Source of the DNA: Nautiliaceae bacterium | GTDB lineage: Bacteria; Campylobacterota; Campylobacteria; Campylobacterales; Nautiliaceae | Assembly (NCBI GenBank): GCA_027062985.1 | Contig: JAMOSR010000044.1 | Span: forward strand, 1 to 9,034 | Direction: 5' to 3' | Length of the DNA stretch: 9,034 bases | In this document: positions 1 to 5,259 of the stretch, in pieces | Layout of the letters: the number at the start of each line of letters is the position of its first letter | Numbering within the stretch: position 1 is the first letter of the stretch | Position numbers and translations under genes: made by a program | Notes under the pieces: generated by a model | Seen by the model: only the letters and a program-made list of their open reading frames with translations | The model's database searches: none | Told to the model about the DNA's origin: nothing

Positions 1-521
1 CTGAAATCTTTAGGATGTACTCCGAATTTTTCTTGACACTCTTTAATGCCTATTTCTTTTTTCTTAATCGGGTCAAAAATAACTATGTGTTCATCGTCAA
101 TTAACTGATACATATCTTTATCATGGCTTACTATTTTTACTTTTATGCCGTTTTGAGCCGCTTTTTTGGCAAGGCTTGCTATGATGTCGTCACTTTCATA
201 TCCGGGTATTTCTATCATTTTAAAATCCATCTCTTTTATTAATTCAATGGCAATGGGTAGCTGTGTTTTTAAGTCTTCCGGGGCTTCCGGGCGGTTTGCT
301 TTATAAGCTTTAAAAATTTCTTTTCTGAATGTTTCTTTTTCTTTACTGTCCAGCGTAAATACCACATAATCCGTCGGAAAGTCTTTTCCAAGAGAAGCGA
401 TAAAGTTCATAAATCCTGTAATCATACCTGTCGGGACGCCTTTTTTGCTTTTTAGAGGAGGAAGTGCGTAAAAATTGCGAAATAAAAATCCAAAAGTGTC
501 GATAATGGTAAGAGTTGGCAT
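1..521 (-). CDS. polA: DNA polymerase I, N-terminal 5'-3' exonuclease domain (partial, cut by window edge)
   Basis: The visible 173 residues form the 5'-nuclease domain of DNA polymerase I, which removes RNA primers and flaps during Okazaki fragment maturation and repair. Family signatures seen are Asp8 in the first strand (LTIID), FTLDS with Asp58 followed by FRKEIFKAYKANRP (residues 65-78), GYESDD (107-112) and HDKDMYQL (133-140). The acidic residues D8, D58, E109, D111, D112, D134 and D136 are candidate metal ligands. The ATG at 519-521 is preceded by an AAGG ribosome binding site about 6 bases upstream. The polymerase domain would lie beyond the left edge, so a stand-alone nuclease cannot be excluded, but polA is the simplest reading. 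It is divergent from the WD40 gene with only 48 bases between starts. Confidence 0.85.
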   Translation of the reverse strand, partial: MPTLTIIDTFGFLFRNFYALPPLKSKKGVPTGMITGFMNFIASLGKDFPTDYVVFTLDSKEKETFRKEIFKAYKANRPEAPEDLKTQLPIAIELIKEMDFKMIEIPGYESDDIIASLAKKAAQNGIKVKIVSHDKDMYQLIDDEHIVIFDPIKKKEIGIKECQEKFGVHPKDF

Positions 522-569
522 TTAAAACCTTTTTTTGTAAAATGTTATCATAATTTTTAAGGAGAGAGG
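522..569. promoter_or_regulatory. Compact divergent promoter region, polA / WD40-repeat gene
   Basis: These 48 bases must hold both promoters or their downstream parts. On the plus strand TAAAAT at 538-543 could be the -10 element of the WD40 gene, giving a leader near 20 bases with a strong AAGGAGAG ribosome binding site at 559-566. On the minus strand TATGAT (552 to 547) could be the -10 of polA, followed by AAGG before the ATG. No convincing -35 boxes are visible. Assignments rest on sequence resemblance only. Confidence 0.35.
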
Positions 570-2684
570 TTGAACGTTAAAAAAATACTTAATGTAAAAC
601 ATCCGGTAAGTCTGGTAAGATATGCAGGAGAAAGTGTTGGAGTTATAGATGAAAAAAATACTTTTAGAAAATATTCCATAATAGATTTTAAACTTCTTGG
701 AGGATTTAAAATCAATCTTCCTCCAAACAAACCCCTTGAAAATTCCGTGGCTATTTCTCCAAGCGGAAACTATCTGGCAGTTGCCGTTACGGGAAAAAGA
801 AAAACCACCGTTTGGGATATTAACAAAAAAAAACTCCTTCATACTTTAGGATGGCATAAAGGGGATGTTTTAAGTATATCTTTTGATTATGAAGATTCTT
901 ATATGCTAACAGGAGGGGCTGACGGAAGGGCTTATTTGTGGTCGGTTTCCCTCGGAAAAATGGTGGCGACTCTTCCTCCTCACCCTGATTATATTCTCTC
1001 AAGTGCCTTTAGCAGAAACAATCTGTGGGTGGCTACGGGCAGTTATGACAGGATGATATCCATTACCAATATATCTTCCCTTAATATATCCTACCGTAAA
1101 AAATCACACAGAGGTGCCGTAACCCAGCTTAAGTTTTTATCATCCGCTAAGATGATAAGCGGGGATAAGACGGGAGAACTTATTGTATGGGATTATGTTA
1201 AAGGAAATATTATCAAAAGACTTCAGGGGGTTGCCGATCAGGTAATAGATTTTACTTTTGACGAAAATGAAGAGTATATGTTTGTAATCACCAATGAAAA
1301 AAAAGTATATCTTTATGACCTTCGAGATTATGAGCTTATAAGCGATGAGTTTATAAAACTTAACGAGCTTCCAAGTTCTATTGATTACGTTCCTGAAAAT
1401 AACACTCTTTGGATAGGAACTCTTGGGGGCAGTATTTACATTTTCGATATTTATGAAGACCAGGTCAAACTCAGTGAAGCTATATTAAAAAAAGATTTCG
1501 GACTTGCTTATGAGCTGGTTAAGAAAAATCCTTTTCTAAAAAGAACTGAATTATATAAAAAACTCGAAAATGACTGGGAAAGAACATTGGAAACGGCTTA
1601 CCGGCTTATGGAAAAGGGAGAGTACGAAAAAGCAAAACAGCTTTTAAACCCTTATCTTAACATCACTTCTAAAAGGGTTTTTATTCAAAATCTTCTTAGG
1701 GATTTTGCTGAGTTTGAAAAATTTAAAACAGCCGTAATAAAAAGAAAATATCCTCTTGCATATTCTCTTGCCAATCAGTATCCTTCGTTTAAAGACACCA
1801 TTTATTACAAAAAAATGGAAGAAGACTGGACAAAAGTGTTTAATAAGGCAAAAGAACTTATAAAAATAAGAGGAAAAGAGGATGTTGTAAAACAGCTTCT
1901 TGCCCCTTTTAGGGGAGTTTCCCAAAAAACCCCTTTTATTCAGGCGCTCTTTAACGATAAACATCTTTATGATGTGGTAAAAGCTCTTCTTATAAAAAGG
2001 AAATTTGGCGATTTTTTTAAATTTTTGGAAAAATATCCTTTTTTGTATGGAACGTCTGAATATAAACAGGCGATGGAGTATGCCAAAAGGTTATATGAAG
2101 GAGCTGAAGAAGCATTAAAAAAGGGAGATTACAAAAAAGCCTTTCTTTATGCGCAAATGCTTATAGAGTTTCCTGAATATAAAGATAAGGCTAAAGAAAT
2201 AATAGAAAAAGTAAACGTAACTTCCAATTTTCTAAGGATTATGGCTTCAAAAAATTACGATATGATAGAAAAATTTGTAAATTCACATCCGTTTTTGGAA
2301 GAGAGCGAAGATTATCAAAAACTGAAAGAAGAAATTCAGCGTAAATTTGCTTTGGCGGAAAAAGAGGCTCTTGAGGGTAACGTTAAAAATATTTCCACTG
2401 TTTTAGGAGATTTGATAAACAGCGAGATATACAAAAATAAAATTATTCAGATTATACGTTCGGCGTATTTGAACCAGCTTCTTAACGCTTTGAAATCAAA
2501 AGAGTTTGATAAAGTAAAAAAAGGCGTTAAAAATTATATAGCTTATTTTGGAACGGATAATGAAATAGAAGATATTATAAAAATAGGCAAGAAACTGGGA
2601 GTCGAATTTGATATTAATTCTTTTGAGCCTAGTAAAATTTTATCTCTTCACTCTCTTCCTCACCTTATTTGGGAGGAGGAGTAA
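570..2684 (+). CDS. WD40 propeller protein with C-terminal ~84-residue helical repeats, function unknown
   Basis: A 704-residue protein with no signal peptide or membrane segment, so probably cytoplasmic. Residues 1-295 show WD40 strand endings at regular spacing: SIID near 38, VWD 81-83, LWS 123-125, ITN 165-167, VWD 206-208, LYD 248-250 and IFD 291-293. The step is about 42-44 residues, which fits one seven-bladed propeller. Residues 300-670 are Lys/Glu-rich, predicted helical, and repeat about every 84 residues. Repeat starts are KKDF (307), KRKY (391), KRKF (476), SKNY (560) and a weaker SKEF (643); a Pro-Phe-Leu type motif lies at 320, 404, 489 and 573, and an aligned Tyr at 329, 413, 498 and 582. 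The TTG start follows a strong AAGGAGAG site. Propeller plus solenoid suggests a scaffold for a protein complex; that is inference, and I do not recognise a named family. It appears monocistronic and its 3' end overlaps mobA. Confidence 0.85.
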   Translation: MNVKKILNVKHPVSLVRYAGESVGVIDEKNTFRKYSIIDFKLLGGFKINLPPNKPLENSVAISPSGNYLAVAVTGKRKTTVWDINKKKLLHTLGWHKGDVLSISFDYEDSYMLTGGADGRAYLWSVSLGKMVATLPPHPDYILSSAFSRNNLWVATGSYDRMISITNISSLNISYRKKSHRGAVTQLKFLSSAKMISGDKTGELIVWDYVKGNIIKRLQGVADQVIDFTFDENEEYMFVITNEKKVYLYDLRDYELISDEFIKLNELPSSIDYVPENNTLWIGTLGGSIYIFDIYEDQVKLSEAILKKDFGLAYELVKKNPFLKRTELYKKLENDWERTLETAYRLMEKGEYEKAKQLLNPYLNITSKRVFIQNLLRDFAEFEKFKTAVIKRKYPLAYSLANQYPSFKDTIYYKKMEEDWTKVFNKAKELIKIRGKEDVVKQLLAPFRGVSQKTPFIQALFNDKHLYDVVKALLIKRKFGDFFKFLEKYPFLYGTSEYKQAMEYAKRLYEGAEEALKKGDYKKAFLYAQMLIEFPEYKDKAKEIIEKVNVTSNFLRIMASKNYDMIEKFVNSHPFLEESEDYQKLKEEIQRKFALAEKEALEGNVKNISTVLGDLINSEIYKNKIIQIIRSAYLNQLLNALKSKEFDKVKKGVKNYIAYFGTDNEIEDIIKIGKKLGVEFDINSFEPSKILSLHSLPHLIWEEE

Positions 2685-3134
2685 ATCCTCTTTTTTATTA
2701 ACGTTTACGGCTTCTTTTTTTATAGAAAAAATTTTTTTGTTGATGCCAAAAATCTTTAAGGTTGTTTTATCGAAATTTTTAAGCATTGTATAATCATAAA
2801 ACCCTATTAAAGGGTTTTCTTTAGCCACGGCTTTTTGTTTTAGAAGTTTTTTTAACGTTTTTTGAGAAACCAGGGGAGTGTCTATATTTATTACAAAAAC
2901 TTTTTTATGTTTTTTTATTATTTCTTCAAGGGCGAAAAAAGGAGCGTAAGTTTTGGACTTTTCCAAAAAGAAAGGATATTTTTTAAATTTTTTTTCTTTT
3001 GCGACGAAATAAACGTTTTTAAATATTTTTTTGCATAAATCGTATTGATGTTTATAAAAAAGTTTTGATTTATCGCTTCCAAACCTGCTGGATTTTCCAC
3101 CCGCTAAAATAAAACATGGAATTTTACTTTTCAT
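2640..3134 (-). CDS. mobA: Molybdenum cofactor guanylyltransferase MobA
   Basis: A 164-residue nucleotidyltransferase that would transfer GMP from GTP to molybdopterin to give the bis-MGD type cofactor. Seen: the P-loop-like signature ILAGGKSSRFGSDKSK (residues 9-24), the metal-site IDTP with Asp85, and a C-terminal VNVNKKEDL that matches the VNVNTPEEL element of the family. In E. coli MobA an Asp (Asp71) precedes a GPL motif; here the region reads LEKSKTYAPF, with no obvious Asp equivalent. The protein is shorter than E. coli MobA (about 194). The start chosen is the ATG overlapping the last 11 bases of moaC, because the upstream TTG at 3176 lies deep inside moaC and the family fold begins just after this Met. 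The 3' end overlaps the convergent WD40 gene by 45 bases. Confidence 0.85.
   Translation of the reverse strand: MKSKIPCFILAGGKSSRFGSDKSKLFYKHQYDLCKKIFKNVYFVAKEKKFKKYPFFLEKSKTYAPFFALEEIIKKHKKVFVINIDTPLVSQKTLKKLLKQKAVAKENPLIGFYDYTMLKNFDKTTLKIFGINKKIFSIKKEAVNVNKKEDLLLLPNKVRKRVKR
2671..2696 (+). terminator. Intrinsic terminator of the WD40-repeat gene, stop codon in the loop
   Basis: GAGGA (2676-2680) pairs with TCCTC (2686-2690) around the loop GTAAA, directly followed by six T residues. Weaker G-U and A-U pairs can extend the stem downward into the T run. The TAA stop at 2682-2684 lies in the loop, so the hairpin begins inside the coding sequence, and all of it lies antisense to mobA. The opposite strand has no T run after the hairpin, so it should act on the plus strand only. 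Confidence 0.6.
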
Positions 3135-3597
3135 CTCTTTTAAATTCTCCAGATTTTCCTCCGGCTTTGTATTCAAGCCTTATATCCGTAATTTCCATTT
3201 CCCTGTCAATTGCCTTTGCCATATCGTAAATCGTTAAAAGTCCAACACTTACGGCACTCAGGGCTTCCATTTCTATACCCGTTTTTGAGGTTGTTTTGGC
3301 TGTTGCCGTTAATTTAAAACCTTCCTCCGTTTCTTCGATATCCACGTCAATTCCGTCTATTAAAATATTATGACACATAGGAATTAGTTCGCTTGTTTTT
3401 TTCCCGCCCATTATTGCCGCGATTATTGCCGTTTGAAGCACCGCTCCTTTTTTAGTCTTTTCTTCTAAAATCGCTTTTTTTGTCTCTTTTTTCATTTTTA
3501 TTTTTCCGCTGGCGGTCGCTACTCTTTTTGTAATTTGTTTGTCTCCCACGTCAACCATTTTAGGATTGTGTTTTTCGTTTATATGCGTTAGTTTCAT
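3124..3597 (-). CDS. moaC: Cyclic pyranopterin monophosphate synthase MoaC
   Basis: A 157-residue full-length MoaC, which converts 3',8-cyclo-7,8-dihydro-GTP (the MoaA product) to cyclic pyranopterin monophosphate in molybdenum cofactor synthesis. Recognisable family blocks are KMVDVGDKQITKRVA near the N-terminus, the active-site ELIPMCHNI block, TSKTGIEMEALSAVSVG, LLTIYDMAKAID and the C-terminal KAGGKSGEF. The ATG is preceded by AAGGAAAG. It lies 19 bases after a small membrane-protein gene and overlaps mobA by 11 bases, so the three are very probably one transcript with moaC and mobA translationally coupled. No moaE or moaD is visible here; those steps must be encoded elsewhere. Confidence 0.96.
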   Translation of the reverse strand: MKLTHINEKHNPKMVDVGDKQITKRVATASGKIKMKKETKKAILEEKTKKGAVLQTAIIAAIMGGKKTSELIPMCHNILIDGIDVDIEETEEGFKLTATAKTTSKTGIEMEALSAVSVGLLTIYDMAKAIDREMEITDIRLEYKAGGKSGEFKRDEK

Positions 3598-3616
3598 TTC
3601 TTTCCTTTTTGTAAAA

Positions 3617-3763
3617 TTATAGCCATTTTTTAAGGTTAAAATGAAGCACGCTCCATAAAATACTGCCTACAATAAATCCTAAAATAAAAGGAAGTTTTAA
3701 AATATTTAAAACTATCATGGTAATTACAAGAGAGATAACAAGTGCTAAAATATCTTTTTTCAA
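3617..3763 (-). CDS. Small two-helix membrane protein (48 aa), function unknown
   Basis: A short open frame that starts at TTG (3761-3763) and ends with TAA at 3617-3619. The product begins MKKDILALVISL and is almost wholly hydrophobic: one predicted membrane helix at about residues 5-22, a turn at KLP (23-25), a second helix at about 26-41, and a basic tail HFNLKKWL. The positive N- and C-termini suggest both ends face the cytoplasm. A good AAAGGG ribosome binding site lies 6 bases before the TTG and a TATAAT box lies just upstream, which is why I take it as a real gene rather than chance. It sits 19 bases ahead of moaC. It resembles small conserved membrane proteins of unknown role; a link to molybdenum cofactor synthesis is only positional. 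Confidence 0.65.
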   Translation of the reverse strand: MKKDILALVISLVITMIVLNILKLPFILGFIVGSILWSVLHFNLKKWL

Positions 3764-3825
3764 AAAATACCCTTTTTTAAAATTATATATTATTTTGATA
3801 AAATATCACTAAAAAAGGAAAAGAA
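3764..3825. promoter_or_regulatory. Overlapping divergent promoters, small membrane protein-moaC-mobA operon / secreted coiled-coil gene
   Basis: On the minus strand a perfect TATAAT (3787 to 3782) sits 18 bases before the TTG of the 48-residue protein, predicting a leader near 12 bases that is mostly ribosome binding site. On the plus strand TTTTGATAAAAT (3793-3804) is an extended -10 (TG, one base, TAAAAT), predicting a leader near 15 bases before AAAAAAGGAAAAGAAATG. The two -10 boxes are only 11 bases apart, so RNA polymerase binding at one would occlude the other. No clear -35 is visible for either. Confidence 0.5.
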
Positions 3826-4416
3826 ATGAAAAAACTTTTAAGTGCAGCGGTTATAGGTTCTTTTTTATTCGCCGGAAGCAGTACGGATGATATTAATAAA
3901 AAACTTGACCTGCTTCTTCAAAAAATAGAACAGCTTGAAAAAAAAGTTGATAAAAAAGACACTGAAATAGAACAGTTAAAAAAAGAGCTTAAAAAACAGC
4001 AGACCGAAATGAAAAAACAAAAAGAAGAGACAAAAAAAGAGTTTGCAATTAAAAGCTGTAAGGGAATAAAGGTAGTTTCTTTGGAATACACATATCATGA
4101 CGAGGTTATTCCTTATTACGATTTGACGGTTACTTTAAAAAACACTTATCCTCAGGAAGTGGTGTTAATCAGAGGTTCTTTATTTGCCGAAGATAAAGAC
4201 GGAGTTAAAATTCTTCATGATTATATTTCAAGAAAGGTGGATTTAAAACCGGGAGAAGAGATTGTCATAAGAAAAAAACATCTGTTAAACTCAGAACTTG
4301 AAGAGTATTTAAAAGACGAAAAACCTGAAAATCTTAAACTTTATTTTGAACCTAGCAGGGTGGAGTTTAAAAACGGACACAGAGTGGAATGCGGAGGTTT
4401 TGGGGGTGTTTTCTAA
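3826..4416 (+). CDS. Secreted coiled-coil protein with C-terminal beta-rich domain, function unknown
   Basis: A 196-residue protein. Residues 1-19 look like a Sec signal peptide (MKKLLSAAVIGSFLFAGSS), with no lipobox Cys, so the mature form should be periplasmic. Residues 22-73 are a charged heptad-like coiled coil (KIEQLEKKVDKKDTEIEQLK and following), likely giving oligomers. Residues 80-188 look like beta strands with an Ig-like or FxLYD-like feel (YYDLTVTLKNTYPQ, VVLIRGSLFAED, LKPGEEIVI), a fold often seen in envelope proteins. Cys78 and Cys189 bracket this domain and could form a disulfide. The ATG follows AAAAAAGGAAAAG with ideal spacing. It appears monocistronic, with its own promoter and terminator. 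I do not recognise a named family; the Ig-like reading is tentative. Confidence 0.85.
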   Translation: MKKLLSAAVIGSFLFAGSSTDDINKKLDLLLQKIEQLEKKVDKKDTEIEQLKKELKKQQTEMKKQKEETKKEFAIKSCKGIKVVSLEYTYHDEVIPYYDLTVTLKNTYPQEVVLIRGSLFAEDKDGVKILHDYISRKVDLKPGEEIVIRKKHLLNSELEEYLKDEKPENLKLYFEPSRVEFKNGHRVECGGFGGVF

Positions 4417-4434
4417 CACTCCGCATTTTCGTTT
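4386..4434 (+). terminator. Terminator hairpin spanning the convergent ends of the coiled-coil and DUF455 genes
   Basis: AATGCGGAG (4388-4396) and CTCCGCATT (4419-4427) are a perfect 9-base inverted repeat. After a one-base bulge at 4418, GTT (4397-4399) can also pair with AAC (4415-4417). The right arm runs into TTTTCGTTT, a T-rich tail on the plus strand. Both stop codons, TAA at 4414-4416 and the minus-strand TAG at 4415-4413, lie between the two main arms. The minus strand has no T tail, so termination is expected mainly for the plus-strand gene. Confidence 0.6.
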
Positions 4435-5213
4435 AATATTTTAAGCTCCCTGCAGCTAAAGCCCGCTTTTAGCCTGGCGGCGACGTTTAGGTCTTTTTTC
4501 TTCCAGTCTTTAAAGAATTTATCAACTATTTTGAAATACGTTTCAACAGGCTCTAAATTTTGTCTTTTACACTCCCATTTAAACCATTTGTCCCCTTTTT
4601 TAACATGGGGTATTTCTTCTTTTAAAATAACCAAAAGAGCCTTTATTGTTTCTTCGGCTAAAGGGTCTTTTATTTTTTTTAGCCTGTTTATTATCTTTTC
4701 GTTTGCATCAAGCCCTCCCGCTTCGTACCATCTTGGGATAATAGCCATACGGCTTAGCAAATCCTGCGTTTTCTGACTTGCTTCAAACAGCGAATTATGG
4801 ACCGGGAAATCCCCGTATTTATATCCTGTTTTTTCAAGAAGGGTATTTATCATTTTAAAATGTCTAATCTCATCTTCGGCAACTTCCAGCCAGTCTAAGT
4901 AATATTCTTTCGGAAGATTTCTAAATCTGTAACAGGCATCAAGCGCCAGGTCAATGGCCGAATACTCTATATGAACGATTGCGTGAAGCAGTACGGCTTT
5001 TTTTTCGGGGGTTTCAAATCCCCTTCTTCTTGGAACTTTTGCCGGATGTACTATTTTGCAAAAAGAAGCGTAGCTGGGTTTGTTGAAAATTTTTGGTTTT
5101 TTATCGGAATTAAACGAAAATTTGTCCAAATTTTGATAAAAATCATAAAACATTTCAAATTTTTGTGGTATATTATCGCAGGTGATTATTTGTTCGAGTG
5201 TTTCATAAAACAT
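4413..5213 (-). CDS. DUF455 family ferritin-like diiron protein
   Basis: A 266-residue protein matching the DUF455 (COG2833) family of ferritin-like proteins, predicted to be a helical bundle with a two-iron site. Seen: Glu83 in HIEYSAIDLALD, an ExxH motif at Glu115-His118 (EDEIRHF), RWYEAGGLDA with Glu164, and a second ExxH at Glu200-His203 (KEEIPHV). Two ExxH motifs plus the isolated glutamates are the usual carboxylate-bridged diiron ligand pattern. The N-terminal PRRRGFETPEKKAVLLHAI is also typical of the family. Substrate and reaction are unknown; a tRNA hydroxylase-like or other oxidase role would be a guess. The ATG follows AAAGG at good spacing. The gene is divergent from moaA and shares four bases with the 3' end of the secreted coiled-coil gene. 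Confidence 0.85.
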   Translation of the reverse strand: MFYETLEQIITCDNIPQKFEMFYDFYQNLDKFSFNSDKKPKIFNKPSYASFCKIVHPAKVPRRRGFETPEKKAVLLHAIVHIEYSAIDLALDACYRFRNLPKEYYLDWLEVAEDEIRHFKMINTLLEKTGYKYGDFPVHNSLFEASQKTQDLLSRMAIIPRWYEAGGLDANEKIINRLKKIKDPLAEETIKALLVILKEEIPHVKKGDKWFKWECKRQNLEPVETYFKIVDKFFKDWKKKDLNVAARLKAGFSCRELKILNENAEC

Positions 5214-5259
5214 AGCGAACCTTTATTGTTTGTTTGAGATTATATCAAAAGGTATTTGA
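5214..5259. promoter_or_regulatory. Divergent promoter region, DUF455 gene / moaA
   Basis: On the minus strand TTTTGATATAAT carries an extended -10 (TG, one base, perfect TATAAT at 5244 to 5239). Start of transcription would fall near 5232, giving a leader near 19 bases for the DUF455 gene. TTTAAC lies 17 bases upstream as a poor -35. On the plus strand moaA has AAAAGG at 5247-5252, but no -10 box fits between the two starts; a TATATT at 5169-5174 inside the DUF455 gene is a weak candidate. Confidence 0.45.

Noticed and set aside
570..1460. WD40 gene as napL of a periplasmic nitrate reductase cluster
   Set aside because: No signal peptide and no nap genes nearby, and the protein carries a large extra repeat region.
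1644..1964. Minus-strand open frame of about 106 codons inside the WD40-repeat gene
   Set aside because: Its Phe- and Lys-rich product is the expected mirror of AAA/GAA-rich helical repeats; nothing supports expression.
3135..3176. Longer mobA start at TTG 3176
   Set aside because: It would add 14 residues lying wholly in moaC with no family similarity; the ATG at 3134 gives the usual MobA N-terminus and a normal overlap.
3601..3660. Plus-strand ATG at 3641 with AAGG upstream
   Set aside because: The frame closes after five codons, so it is a chance start signal antisense to the small membrane protein.
5181..5259. Molybdenum cofactor riboswitch ahead of moaA
   Set aside because: The space between divergent starts is only 46 bases and shows no extended stem structure, so there is no room outside the DUF455 gene.
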